Source: a virus. Taken from it: 38,163 bases of DNA. Under the pieces are notes generated by a model. The model was not told the origin of the DNA and did no database searches. It saw nothing but the letters and a program-made list of their open reading frames with translations. The DNA lies in the IMG/VR virus record IMGVR_UViG_3300034198_013112, positions 1-38,163 of that record. One strand, written 5' to 3'. The translations under genes and the position numbers were made by a program. Of this stretch, positions 1 to 8,270 are shown one piece after another (within the stretch, counting starts at the first letter, position 1; the number at the start of each line of letters is the position of its first letter).

Positions 1-8
1 AAAAAGTA

Positions 9-1430
9 ATGGATTTTAATAGTCAAACCCCATATGATGTATTGTTAGAGAGATGGTCAGCAGTCATTGATCACCCAGAATTGGCATCAATCGATGACAT
101 TCACCGCAAGAGAACTACTGCTGTTCTTCTTGAAAACCAAAAGAAAGCTCTTATGGAACAACGCCTTCTAAACGAAGGACCATCTAACTCAATGGGTGGT
201 GGTTTCAGTGTTTCACAGGCTGCTGCATCATCTGGTGCTCTCGCTGGTTACGACCCAATTCTAATCAGCCTAGTTCGTCGTTCAATGCCCAATGTCGTTG
301 CATACGATGTTGCTGGTGTTCAACCAATGACCGCACCAACTGGTCTTATCTTCGCAATGCGCGCTCGCTATGACGGTCAATATGGCCCAGAAGCAATGTT
401 CGATGAACCAATTGCTTCGTTCGCAGGTGCTTCTGGTGGTACTGGTATTGCTGGTGGAGATACTGCATTCGGTTATACCTACACCAATCCACTGGGTGGT
501 GGTACTGGTTGGACTAGCTTCCCATCAAGAAAAAATAACTTTAACTACTTCCGTGGTTTCTTGACTGGTCAAGCTGAAAATCTTTCTGGACCTGGTTCTA
601 CCACATCAGCTGGTGTTGCAACTGGTTTCCGCGAAATGGCATTCAGCATCGAAAGAGTCGCTGTAGAAGCTCGTACTCGCGCACTCAAGGCTGAATATAC
701 AACTGAACTTGCACAAGACCTCAAGGCAGTCCATGGTCTTGAAGCTGAAGCAGAACTTGCTAACATTCTCTCTGTTGAAATTCTTAACGAAATCAACCGT
801 GAAATCATCCGCGCAGTCTATGCTTCTGCTAAGGCTGGTGCACAACAAACAGAACTTAGCAAAGCTGGAGATTACGATCTAGTTGCAGATTCTGATGGTC
901 GTTGGTCAGCAGAACGCTTCCGTGGTCTTATGTTCCAAATCGAACGCGAAGCAAACACCATTGCCAAGGAAACTCGTAGAGGTAAGGGTAACTTCATCCT
1001 CTGCTCATCTGATGTTGCATCTGCTCTTGCAATGGGTGGATTCCTCAACATCTCACCAGCACTTAACAACAATCTCCAAGTAGACGATACTGGAAATGTC
1101 TTCGCTGGTGTTCTTAATGGACGCATGAAGGTATTCATCGATCCATTCGTTCCAGCTGGAACTGATTTCGTATGCGTTGGTTACAAGGGAACTTCTCCAT
1201 ATGACGCTGGTATGTTCTATTGCCCATATGTTCCTCTACAAATGGTCCGTGCAGTCGGTGAAAACACCTTCCAGCCCAAGATTGGCTTCAAGACTCGTTA
1301 TGGTCTTGTTGCTAACCCCTTCGCTACTGGTCGTGAAACTGGTACTGTTGGTCAAGGACTCGGTGATGGCTTGAATGCATACTACCGCCTATTCCGCGTA
1401 CTTTCACTTAATGGTCAAAACGGTAACTGA
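9..1430 (+). CDS. 23: Major capsid protein gp23, prohead precursor
   Basis: This 473-residue protein forms the hexameric lattice of the phage head. It matches the T4 gp23 family along its length: an N-terminal helical pro-region, a Gly-rich middle (about 135-165), and the C-terminal run with KIGFKTRYGLVANPF (about 424-438). T4 gp23 is 521 residues and loses its first 65 to the prohead protease, which cuts after (L/I)xE. Here LNE at 54-56 is the only well-placed match, so a mature form starting at Gly57 is inferred. Pro-heads and the protease gene are not in view. Codons are more GC-rich and regular than in neighbouring genes, as expected for a very highly expressed gene. The start at 9 lies just inside the window, so its promoter and most of its leader are missing. 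A strong terminator follows directly. I am very sure of the family. Confidence 0.95.
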   Translation: MDFNSQTPYDVLLERWSAVIDHPELASIDDIHRKRTTAVLLENQKKALMEQRLLNEGPSNSMGGGFSVSQAAASSGALAGYDPILISLVRRSMPNVVAYDVAGVQPMTAPTGLIFAMRARYDGQYGPEAMFDEPIASFAGASGGTGIAGGDTAFGYTYTNPLGGGTGWTSFPSRKNNFNYFRGFLTGQAENLSGPGSTTSAGVATGFREMAFSIERVAVEARTRALKAEYTTELAQDLKAVHGLEAEAELANILSVEILNEINREIIRAVYASAKAGAQQTELSKAGDYDLVADSDGRWSAERFRGLMFQIEREANTIAKETRRGKGNFILCSSDVASALAMGGFLNISPALNNNLQVDDTGNVFAGVLNGRMKVFIDPFVPAGTDFVCVGYKGTSPYDAGMFYCPYVPLQMVRAVGENTFQPKIGFKTRYGLVANPFATGRETGTVGQGLGDGLNAYYRLFRVLSLNGQNGN

Positions 1431-1453
1431 TAGGTTACTGACTAAATAAAGCG

Positions 1454-1486
1454 AAGGATCGGTGAAAACCGATCCTTTGTTATTTT
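1454..1486 (+). terminator. Rho-independent terminator after gene 23
   Basis: A 10-bp inverted repeat, AAGGATCGGT (1454-1463) and ACCGATCCTT (1468-1477), closes a GAAA loop. It is followed by the T-rich tract TTTGTTATTTT. It sits 24 nt after the gp23 stop and just before the next late promoter, so it isolates the capsid transcript from the tail gene. Confidence 0.9.
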
Positions 1487-1493
1487 ATAAATA
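1486..1493 (+). promoter_or_regulatory. T4-type late promoter TATAAATA
   Basis: This is an exact match to the T4 late promoter consensus TATAAATA, which is recognised by RNA polymerase carrying gp55. T4 late transcripts start about 6 nt after the last A of the box, which falls at 1499, the A of the next gene's ATG. The predicted mRNA therefore has no 5' leader. The box overlaps the T-tract of the preceding terminator. Confidence 0.85.
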
Positions 1494-1498
1494 CATTC

Positions 1499-2056
1499 AT
1501 GGGATACAATAATATTCCGACAGACATAAAGAATTATTTGCCAGGAGAATTTCTGACAGATAGTGATTTTCAACCATCAAATACTAATTTTTTAACTGGT
1601 AATAAATCAATTTTTCTTTTAAGTAGATGTCCAAACATAGCATTTTTCTGTCAAAGAGCCAATATACCATCTGTTTCGGCTGGTGTATCAATTCAAAATA
1701 ATCCAAATGCAATTCAAATCCAAAGACCAGGAACTGAAATAACTGAGGAAGATCTTCAAATTGGTTTTGCTGTTGATGAAAATATGTCAAATTGGTTGGA
1801 AATTTTTAGATGGATAAAAGATATAAGTGTATATGGAACCTATATTGAACTATTGAGAGAAAATCAAAAAGTATCAGATGCTATACTTCTGGTATTAAAT
1901 AGCGCATATAGACCAATAATTAAAGTAAAATATTACGATATATTTCCAACATATCTTGCTGGAATAGATTTCGACACATCATTGCCAGATACTGATAATA
2001 TCATTTCTTCAGTTACATTTGCTTATAATTATTTTGATATTCAATTGCTTTCATGA
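1499..2056 (+). CDS. Tail-tube-fold structural protein (gp19/gp54/gp3-like)
   Basis: A 185-residue protein of the type found in T4-like and other marine myophages as a tail tube, tube-cap or tail-completion subunit. Seen: an N-terminal fold with ANIPSVSAG (about 54-62), the RPGTEITEEDLQIGF stretch (about 76-90), and DENMSNWLEIFRWI (about 93-106), a pattern typical of tube-fold proteins. T4 gp19 is 163 residues. I cannot tell gp19 from its paralogues gp3 and gp54 by eye. The late promoter at 1486-1493 supports a virion role. No Shine-Dalgarno sequence precedes the ATG, and the predicted transcript starts on it. The stop codon lies next to the -10 box of the uvsY promoter, whose -35 box is inside this gene. 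Confidence 0.6.
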   Translation: MGYNNIPTDIKNYLPGEFLTDSDFQPSNTNFLTGNKSIFLLSRCPNIAFFCQRANIPSVSAGVSIQNNPNAIQIQRPGTEITEEDLQIGFAVDENMSNWLEIFRWIKDISVYGTYIELLRENQKVSDAILLVLNSAYRPIIKVKYYDIFPTYLAGIDFDTSLPDTDNIISSVTFAYNYFDIQLLS

Positions 2057-2062
2057 TATAAT
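2034..2062 (+). promoter_or_regulatory. Sigma-70-type promoter for uvsY-uvsW
   Basis: TTGATA (2034-2039), a 17-bp spacer and TATAAT (2057-2062) preceded by TGA. The predicted start is about 7 nt past the -10 box, at 2069, which is the uvsY ATG. The -35 box lies within the end of the tail gene. No SD-like sequence separates the box from the ATG. Confidence 0.7.
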
Positions 2063-2068
2063 TGTGGT

Positions 2069-2506
2069 ATGACTTTAAATGAAATTAAAAGATTAGTGGA
2101 AGAAGATCTAGACATAGATGAGACTGAACTTGGTAAAGAATCTCTTAGATCACCCCAACTTCATAACAAGTATCTGTGTTTTCTTCTAGATGAAAAAAAT
2201 AATCTACATGCAATGGAAAGCTATTTAAAATCCTTGGAAAAGGATAAATGGCTTTATTATGCTGGAAAAATGAGCGAGGAACAACTCAAAGAAAAAGGCT
2301 GGGAACCTTTTGATTTAGCTATAATCAAGCAAGATGTTGATCGTTTTATTGAATCCGACAAAGAATATGCGGATAAAATGCTTAAATTCAATCAACAAAA
2401 AGAAAAGGTAAATTACCTTGAAAATGTAGTAAAAATAATGTCTAATCGGGCATGGAATGTTAAATCTGCCATAGAATGGATTAAATTTACGCAAGGAATA
2501 TCATGA
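2069..2506 (+). CDS. uvsY: UvsY-like recombination mediator
   Basis: UvsY loads the UvsX recombinase onto gp32-coated single-stranded DNA during recombination-dependent replication and repair. This 145-residue protein is close to T4 UvsY (137). It shows the same plan: an acidic N-terminus with a short LVEEDLDIDETEL segment, the LDEK region, WLYYAGKMSEEQ (about 76-87, matching T4 LDYYSGR), a Lys-rich helix, and a closing IEWIKFTQG (T4 has a similar IKSRGFAIKHI segment). Its position directly before uvsW strengthens the call, because both act in the same pathway and are neighbours in T4. The stop overlaps the uvsW ATG (ATGA). Only the sigma-70-type promoter at 2034-2062 is visible upstream, which suggests early or middle expression. 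Confidence 0.82.
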   Translation: MTLNEIKRLVEEDLDIDETELGKESLRSPQLHNKYLCFLLDEKNNLHAMESYLKSLEKDKWLYYAGKMSEEQLKEKGWEPFDLAIIKQDVDRFIESDKEYADKMLKFNQQKEKVNYLENVVKIMSNRAWNVKSAIEWIKFTQGIS

Positions 2507-3975
2507 TTGAAGTTGAAAAGGTAAATGAAAGTTTCTTAAAAGTGCATTGCACTGAAGATATTGCAAAGGAACTTTCTTCTTTTTTTACATTCAAGGTACC
2601 AAATCATGAATATACGCCAGCATTCAGAAAGAAAAAATGGGATGGAAAGATTCGTTTATTCAACCTCGCCAGTAGAACAATATACACTGGTTTAATTTCA
2701 TATGTTGAAAAATTTTTTAATGACAGATCATATCCATATGAACTTAAAAATTTCAATGAAATAATTCCAGATCAAAATATCCGTGATTGGTTAAAGATAC
2801 AAAAAATATATTCAAATAAAAAAGAACTAGTGCCTCATGATTATCAAATAAATGCAGTGGTTGAGGCACTTACAAATAAAAGGATACTTCTTTTATCTCC
2901 AACTGGCAGTGGAAAATCTTTAATAATTTATCTTTGTTTAAAATATTTACTTGAAAACAATTCAAAAAGATATTTAATAGTTGTTCCAACTACTGGTCTT
3001 GTAACTCAAATGCTGAATGATTTTGCGGATTATAGCAATAGAGATCCATCATTTTTACGCCAGATTCATACTATATTTGCTGGACAAGAAAAAAACACAA
3101 ATAAAAAAGTGGTGATATCCACATGGCAAAGTATATTCAGAGAATCTGAATCATTCTTTGATTCTTTTGAAGGTGTATTTGGAGATGAGTGTCATTTATT
3201 TAAATCAAAATCATTAACTTCATTACTTAGAAAAATGAAGAATACTCCATATAGAATAGCTACCACTGGAACTCTTGATAATACACAAGCACATAAATTA
3301 ATAATTGAAGGTCTTTTTGGTAGATCATATTCAGTGACTACTACAAAAACCTTGATTGATAATAATATTTTATCTCAATTAACAATCAATAATATATTAT
3401 TGAAATACTCAGAATCATCATCGTCTAGAATAAAAAAAGCAAAATATGCTGATGAGATTGAGTGGATTATTTCAAATAAAGATAGAAATGATTTTATTGC
3501 AAATCTGGCTTGCAATATAAAGGGAAATGTTCTAGTTCTATTCAATTATGTTGAAAGACATGGAATACCTCTATATGAACAAATAAAAAATAAATCTATA
3601 AAAGATTCATTTATGATTCACGGAAAAACAGATATAGAGCAGCGCGAATTAATAAGAAATATTGTAAATAAACATGACAATAGTGTTCTTGTTGCTTCAT
3701 ATGGAACATGCAGCACTGGAATAAATATTAAAAATATTCATGCAATAATATTTGCATCTCCCTCAAAATCAGTAGTTAGAGTTCTACAATCAATAGGTCG
3801 CGGTTTGAGAAAATCGGAAACTAAAGATAAGGTTGTTGTATATGATCTTGGTGATGATTTAAGGTACAAATCATACCGCAATCATACTTTAAGACATATG
3901 GATGAGCGTCTAGCCATATATAATAAAGAGAAGTTCAATTATAGAGTAGTTAATGTAAGACTAGGAGAACCATGA
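2503..3975 (+). CDS. uvsW: UvsW-like superfamily 2 DNA/RNA helicase
   Basis: UvsW unwinds branched recombination intermediates and R-loops, and switches replication from origin-dependent to recombination-dependent initiation. The protein has 490 residues (T4 UvsW about 500). An N-terminal DNA-contacting domain (1-105, with FRKKKWDGKIRLF at 41-53) comes first. Helicase motifs follow: Walker A SPTGSGKS 132-139, DECH 228-231 (motif II), TGTL 255-258 (motif III), and QSIGRGLR 429-436 (motif VI). FRKKKWDGKIRLF is a signature of UvsW-type proteins. The gene is coupled to uvsY by ATGA and its own stop overlaps the next gene's start. All catalytic motifs are intact. Confidence 0.93.
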   Translation: MIEVEKVNESFLKVHCTEDIAKELSSFFTFKVPNHEYTPAFRKKKWDGKIRLFNLASRTIYTGLISYVEKFFNDRSYPYELKNFNEIIPDQNIRDWLKIQKIYSNKKELVPHDYQINAVVEALTNKRILLLSPTGSGKSLIIYLCLKYLLENNSKRYLIVVPTTGLVTQMLNDFADYSNRDPSFLRQIHTIFAGQEKNTNKKVVISTWQSIFRESESFFDSFEGVFGDECHLFKSKSLTSLLRKMKNTPYRIATTGTLDNTQAHKLIIEGLFGRSYSVTTTKTLIDNNILSQLTINNILLKYSESSSSRIKKAKYADEIEWIISNKDRNDFIANLACNIKGNVLVLFNYVERHGIPLYEQIKNKSIKDSFMIHGKTDIEQRELIRNIVNKHDNSVLVASYGTCSTGINIKNIHAIIFASPSKSVVRVLQSIGRGLRKSETKDKVVVYDLGDDLRYKSYRNHTLRHMDERLAIYNKEKFNYRVVNVRLGEP

Positions 3976-4697
3976 ACAACGAAATTAAAATTTTTAAACT
4001 AGTCAGTGGTGAAGAAATCATAGGAACTCTTGAGAATACTGGAGAAAATACTCTCACAATCAGTAAACCTATGATTTTTTATACATCCACAATGTTGGAT
4101 AACAAGGGAACTCCTTATGAGATGACCATTTTACGCGACTGGATGGCTAGATCGGAAATAAAAGTCGCTGAAATTCCAATACATCAAATTTCTGTTTCAT
4201 TTGTCCCAAATGAAAAAACACTTGAATTATATTCACTTGAATTGACCAAAGGTTCAATGTCTGAAGAGATTGTAGATGGTAACAATTTATTCAATTCAAC
4301 TGAAGATAAAATGCAAATATTTGATGAAATTCTTGATGATTTTATCAATAATATAAATGATTTGATGGAAGGTGATATTCCTCAAGATCTTCCACCACCA
4401 ACAAAGAAAAAGAAAAAGAAAAAGCAAAGATCAAATCCACAAATAGATCCAGCAAATCTAGCCAATCTTATGCCAGATGAATTGAAGGAAAGACCAATGA
4501 TTTACCTTTCAATGGTAATTCCTCCAGAGGCAATAATGAATTTAATAACTTCGGGTGTTTTGGAACCAGAACAACTTCTTGCTATGATAGATGAAGTCAA
4601 GAAAAAGAAGAAATTCACTGGAGATGAAAAAGGCCGAAAAGATTTCGGCAATAAGTTCAGTGATTGGAATCCAGATCCAAAATCAGATGATTATTGA
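3972..4697 (+). CDS. Unknown protein, possible Sm-like N-terminus, Lys-rich linker
   Basis: I do not recognise this 241-residue protein by name. The N-terminal 90 residues (IKIFKLVSGEEIIGTLE..., then a run of alternating beta-type segments) look like the small beta-barrel of Sm/LSm-type proteins seen in T4-like marine phages; this is an inference from pattern only. An acidic stretch (about 100-137) is followed by PPPTKKKKKKKQR, with seven lysines in a row (about 143-149). A C-terminal part has helices around residues 180-215 and ends with an acidic, charged tail. It overlaps uvsW by ATGA, so it is probably co-translated with the recombination genes. An RNA-binding role is possible but not shown. 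Confidence 0.55.
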   Translation: MNNEIKIFKLVSGEEIIGTLENTGENTLTISKPMIFYTSTMLDNKGTPYEMTILRDWMARSEIKVAEIPIHQISVSFVPNEKTLELYSLELTKGSMSEEIVDGNNLFNSTEDKMQIFDEILDDFINNINDLMEGDIPQDLPPPTKKKKKKKQRSNPQIDPANLANLMPDELKERPMIYLSMVIPPEAIMNLITSGVLEPEQLLAMIDEVKKKKKFTGDEKGRKDFGNKFSDWNPDPKSDDY

Positions 4698-4804
4698 GAT
4701 GTCTTCTATAGTTACTTTAAGTACAGTATTATATAAAGACTTTGTCCCTTTCTCTCTCCTCAAGAGGAATTATATCTACAACCACAAAACTGTCAAGTAA
4801 AAAC

Positions 4805-4832
4805 TTGTAATTTTATGGAGAAATGCTATAAT
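4805..4832 (+). promoter_or_regulatory. Extended -10 sigma-70-type promoter for gene 55
   Basis: TTGTAA (4805-4810), 16 bp, then TATAAT (4827-4832) with an upstream TG at 4824-4825 (extended -10). The predicted start is about 4839, the first G of GGAG, giving a leader of about 10 nt. The -10 box overlaps an in-frame ATG at 4831, so that ATG cannot be in this transcript and the start of gene 55 must be the ATG at 4849. Confidence 0.75.
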
Positions 4833-4848
4833 GAGTGAGGAGTTTTAC

Positions 4849-5412
4849 ATGTCTGACGAAGTGATTGAAAAAGAATTAAAAAAATTAAAACATTATGTCG
4901 ATAATACAAAGTTTTTGGAAGAGATGTCTGCATGGAAGAAGGAAGTAAACCATGCAGAAAAGAAAGGGAAAGATAGACCACCTGTAAGCACATATATCGC
5001 TGAATGCTTCATAAAGATAGCCGAGCATTTAGCGCAAAGACCTAACTTCATAAATTACCCATTCAAGGAAGATATGGTCGGTGATGGAATAGAAAACTGC
5101 ATAGCATATGCACACAATTTCGATCCAGAGAAATCAAGCAATCCTTTCTCTTATTTTACACAAATAATATACTATGCATTTCTCCGTCGAATAGAACGAG
5201 AGAAGAAACAATCGTACATAAAGTATAAATGCATACAAATGAATGATGTTGATGGAAAATTCGTTGAGTGGCTTAAAGGCAACCAGGGATCATCAACATT
5301 TTCTGAGTTCCTACAAAATACATTTTTTCTATCTGAACATGATATAGAAAAAATGGAAAAAAAGGAAAAGCTCAAGAAAAAACGCGGCAAGAAACCAAAG
5401 AATAAATCATGA
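4849..5412 (+). CDS. 55: Late-transcription sigma factor gp55
   Basis: gp55 is the phage sigma factor that directs host RNA polymerase to TATAAATA late promoters, working with the sliding clamp gp45 and co-activator gp33. The protein has 187 residues (T4 gp55 has 185). Conserved features are present: FINYPFKEDMVGDGIENC (about 67-84) and AHNFDPEKSSNPFSYFTQ (about 87-104) correspond to the T4 segments around MIADGIEASIKGLHNFD and YKNPHAYITQ. A basic region and a Lys-rich C-terminal tail follow. I chose the ATG at 4849 because GAGGAG lies 6 nt upstream, and because the -10 box covers the alternative ATG at 4831. The stop overlaps gene 47 (ATGA). The late promoters in this window are its expected targets. 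Confidence 0.92.
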   Translation: MSDEVIEKELKKLKHYVDNTKFLEEMSAWKKEVNHAEKKGKDRPPVSTYIAECFIKIAEHLAQRPNFINYPFKEDMVGDGIENCIAYAHNFDPEKSSNPFSYFTQIIYYAFLRRIEREKKQSYIKYKCIQMNDVDGKFVEWLKGNQGSSTFSEFLQNTFFLSEHDIEKMEKKEKLKKKRGKKPKNKS

Positions 5413-6470
5413 AAATCGCTATTATCAGTGATACCCATTTTGGTGTACGAAATGATTCTCCGTTCTTTCTGAACTACTCTTTGAGTTATTTTGAAAATGT
5501 TTTCTTTCCATATCTTGTGGAAAACAATATACGGAGCGTCATTCATATGGGTGATTTGCTTGACCGTCGCAAGTATGTCAATTTTAATACATTGGCTCAA
5601 GTTAGAACTAGGTTTATAAACAAATTCGTAGAACATGGAATAGATCTCCACATCACACTGGGAAATCATGATGTGTTCTTTAAAAATTCAAATGAAATCA
5701 ATTCCATAAAGGAATTGTTTTCTGTTGGCTATTCAAACATACACATCTATGAAGAACCAACTGATGTGGTATTTGATGGAATGTGCATCGGTATGGTTCC
5801 ATGGGTCACAGCAAATAATTTTGATGTATGTGTAGACTATGTTCAGAATAACTCATGTTCAATACTCTGCGGTCATTTCGAGATTAATGGATTTGAAGTG
5901 ATTAGTGGAATACGACATGAAGGTGGTGTTGAGTCATTCATATTCAACAATTATGACAAGGTTTTTTCTGGACACTTCCATCTCAAGCAAACTCACAAGA
6001 ATATTCATTATCTTGGAACACAGTATCAGTTGTCATTTGCAGATGTGGGAAGCAAAAAAGGATTTCATGTTTTTGATACCTCCACACGCGATGTTGAATT
6101 CATAGAAAACAAGAACAATATATTCTTTGTCCTGAGATATGATGACTCATCTGAGTCATTCATTAAGAATTTGAGCAAAGTCAAGTTTGATAAGTATGCC
6201 AATGGATTCATTAAGATTGTAGTTGTTAATAAGAAAAATCCAAAGATATTTGATGCTTTTATCGATGCATTGAATAAAGTTGGAATCCAACAATTGCAAA
6301 TAATAGAAGACAATAGCATTTCATCGAAACTTGATGATATGGAAGTGGATGTAAGTGAAGACACTATAACCATAATCTCAAAGGAGATAGATGCAATGAG
6401 TGATGTACAAGATAAGAATAAATTGAAGCTCATAATCAAGGATCTTTACATGGAGAGTCTTAGTCTATGA
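5409..6470 (+). CDS. 47: Recombination nuclease subunit gp47 (Mre11/SbcD-like)
   Basis: This is the nuclease half of the gp46-gp47 complex, which resects DNA ends for recombination-dependent replication and helps degrade host DNA. The protein is 353 residues (T4 gp47: 339). The metallophosphoesterase motifs are complete: SDTHFG 7-12, MGDLLDRR 47-54, LGNHD 84-88, CGHFE 154-158 and SGHFHLK 187-193, supplying the two-metal active site. The C-terminal 140 residues are more variable, as in the family, and would form the capping and gp46-binding part. It overlaps gene 55 by ATGA and a 38-codon ORF by ATGA. Order 55-47-46-45-44-62-regA is the T4 core order with the additional T4 genes missing. Confidence 0.95.
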   Translation: MKIAIISDTHFGVRNDSPFFLNYSLSYFENVFFPYLVENNIRSVIHMGDLLDRRKYVNFNTLAQVRTRFINKFVEHGIDLHITLGNHDVFFKNSNEINSIKELFSVGYSNIHIYEEPTDVVFDGMCIGMVPWVTANNFDVCVDYVQNNSCSILCGHFEINGFEVISGIRHEGGVESFIFNNYDKVFSGHFHLKQTHKNIHYLGTQYQLSFADVGSKKGFHVFDTSTRDVEFIENKNNIFFVLRYDDSSESFIKNLSKVKFDKYANGFIKIVVVNKKNPKIFDAFIDALNKVGIQQLQIIEDNSISSKLDDMEVDVSEDTITIISKEIDAMSDVQDKNKLKLIIKDLYMESLSL

Positions 6471-6583
6471 ATGATAAGAAAACAGCAGATGAATTATTGT
6501 TTGAAGAAGAAAAACCAGTTTTTAGGTCTATGGTAGTTGAAGGTGCTATTTTAAATGATATTGTTCAAAAAGATAAAGTTTAA
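6467..6583 (+). CDS. 38-residue acidic ORF between genes 47 and 46
   Basis: A short ORF starts in the 47 stop (ATGA) and runs into the first 29 nt of gene 46 in a different frame. It would encode MNDKKTADELLFEEEKPVFR and 18 more residues, ending in VQKDKV. The acidic ELLFEEEKP part could be a short binding motif. Small genes occur between 46 and 47 in T4-like phages, but I see no homology. The alternative is that it exists only to couple translation of 46 to 47. I rate it a plausible gene because it starts and ends exactly in the overlap pattern used throughout this operon. Confidence 0.5.
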   Translation: MNDKKTADELLFEEEKPVFRSMVVEGAILNDIVQKDKV

Positions 6584-8270
6584 AAATTTTGGATCGTTCG
6601 GAAACAATTGGACCGAAATTGATCTTGAAAAAAATCAGACAACATTGGTCTGCGGATCTAATGGAAGTGGAAAGTCTTTTGCCTTGTTGGACAGCATAAC
6701 ATTTGCTTTGTTTGGCAAGTCTTTTAGAAAGATAAATTTAACTCAATTGAACAATTCCATCAATAAAAAGAATTGTGTTGTTGAGATAGATTTCAACATA
6801 GACAAGGATGAGTATAAAGTAATTCGTGGGCTTTCACCAAAAGTATTTGAAATTCATAAGAATGGTAAGATGATAAATCAAGATGCCAAGAACTTGGATT
6901 ATCAAGAGGTTTTGGAAGATCAAATACTAAAAATGAACTATAAGACATTCACACAGGTTGTGATTCTTGGTAGCTCCTCGTTCATTCCATTCATGCAATT
7001 GACTGCGGCTGATCGTAGAGCTGTAATAGAAAATATTCTTGATATCAATATATTCAGTACCATGAATATTGTCTTGAAGACCAAGATGACGATTGCTAAG
7101 GAAAATGTCACAGATATAATGAATAAAATTGAATTACAGGAACAAAAAGTCCAATATCAGCAAAAAATAGTGGATAGTCTTGTATTGAGAATAAACAACG
7201 ATGTGAAGAAGATACAGGATGAGATAGATGAACATAGTACTCAGGAAAATGAACTACTACAAAGCATATCAAGATTGAATGAAGAGAAATCTTCCATAAT
7301 ACTTGTTGATGTAATTGGAAAAGTCAAAGAAGAATTTAAAAAGAATGATTCCATGATATCTCAGTATTCCTATAAGATGTCTGATATTGAAAAAGAGGTT
7401 AGGTTTTTTGAAAAGACTGAGAATTGTCCAAAGTGCAAGACAAAACTTTCTGCTGAACTCAAGGTTGAGAATATCAGCAACTTGAACAAGAGTATAGAGG
7501 ATCTTGAGAATACTATAAACACTTTAGCAAAACAGAATGAAGAAAAGCAGAAAATAATAGATTTAAATTCCGAAAATATGGAAAAGATAGCAAATATAGA
7601 TTCTAAGATAAGAGAATTGCAATCATCTATAAAAGAGATGAAATCTCTGGTTTCTTATAAAATGAAACAATTGAATGAATCTAGTAAGATTGAATTGGAT
7701 CTTGTACGCGAAAAAACAACTCTCAAGACAGAAAAGGAAATGCTTGTGAAGCTGAAGGCAGAACTTGCGGAGTTAAAGGATGATGTATCCTATCTCAAGT
7801 TAGCTGGAGATATACTGAAGGATAATGGTGTAAAGATCAAGATAATCAAGCATTATCTTCCAGCAATGAACAAGTATATAAACAAGTATCTCAGGGCCAT
7901 GGATTTCTTTGTTCAATTCAATATAGATGAGGAATTTAATGAAGTCATAAAAAGCAGACATAGGGATGAATTTAGCTATATGAATTTCAGTGAAGGTGAG
8001 AAAATGAGAATTGATCTTGCATTATTACTAGCATGGCGTGATATAGCAAAAATGAAAAATAGTGTTAATTGCAATTTGCTGATTCTGGATGAAATATTCG
8101 ATTCATCACTTGATTCAGTTGGAACTGATGAAGTGTTGAAATTATTGAATGCGCTTGGTAACAAAGCAAATGTTTTCGTGATAAGCCACAAAGCAGATCA
8201 AATTGTAGATAAGTTTTCAAATACCATGACATTTGAAAAGAAAAATAATTTCAGTAAACTAGTAACCTGA
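6555..8270 (+). CDS. 46: Recombination nuclease ATPase gp46 (Rad50/SbcC-like)
   Basis: gp46 is the ATPase partner of gp47. The 571-residue protein (T4: 560) has the complete SMC/Rad50 layout: Walker A GSNGSGKS 34-41; a first coiled coil (about 185-290); the zinc hook CPKC 291-294, which dimerises through a shared metal; a returning coiled coil (about 300-410); the ABC signature FSEGEKMR 478-485; and Walker B LLILDE 508-513 with a following D-loop (SSLDSVGTDE). The final part has a histidine switch candidate in VISHKADQ. The start at 6555 has GAAGG about 12 nt upstream. The frame overlaps the small ORF 6467-6583. All catalytic motifs are intact. Confidence 0.95.
   Translation: MILFKKIKFKNFGSFGNNWTEIDLEKNQTTLVCGSNGSGKSFALLDSITFALFGKSFRKINLTQLNNSINKKNCVVEIDFNIDKDEYKVIRGLSPKVFEIHKNGKMINQDAKNLDYQEVLEDQILKMNYKTFTQVVILGSSSFIPFMQLTAADRRAVIENILDINIFSTMNIVLKTKMTIAKENVTDIMNKIELQEQKVQYQQKIVDSLVLRINNDVKKIQDEIDEHSTQENELLQSISRLNEEKSSIILVDVIGKVKEEFKKNDSMISQYSYKMSDIEKEVRFFEKTENCPKCKTKLSAELKVENISNLNKSIEDLENTINTLAKQNEEKQKIIDLNSENMEKIANIDSKIRELQSSIKEMKSLVSYKMKQLNESSKIELDLVREKTTLKTEKEMLVKLKAELAELKDDVSYLKLAGDILKDNGVKIKIIKHYLPAMNKYINKYLRAMDFFVQFNIDEEFNEVIKSRHRDEFSYMNFSEGEKMRIDLALLLAWRDIAKMKNSVNCNLLILDEIFDSSLDSVGTDEVLKLLNALGNKANVFVISHKADQIVDKFSNTMTFEKKNNFSKLVT

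Noticed and set aside
3719-3727. GAATAAATA-like late box inside uvsW
   Set aside because: Mid-gene, no start codon at the usual distance, and two positions off the consensus.
4756-4775. TCCTC-AA-GAGGA hairpin before gene 55, possible terminator
   Set aside because: A 5-bp stem with a 2-nt loop and no T-tract behind it is too weak.
4831-4848. ATG 4831 as the start of gene 55
   Set aside because: It overlaps the TATAAT box and lies before the predicted transcript start; GAGGAG points to ATG 4849.
5172-5669. Antisense ORF of 165 codons opposite genes 55 and 47
   Set aside because: It is a shadow of two well identified genes and its product has no domain pattern.
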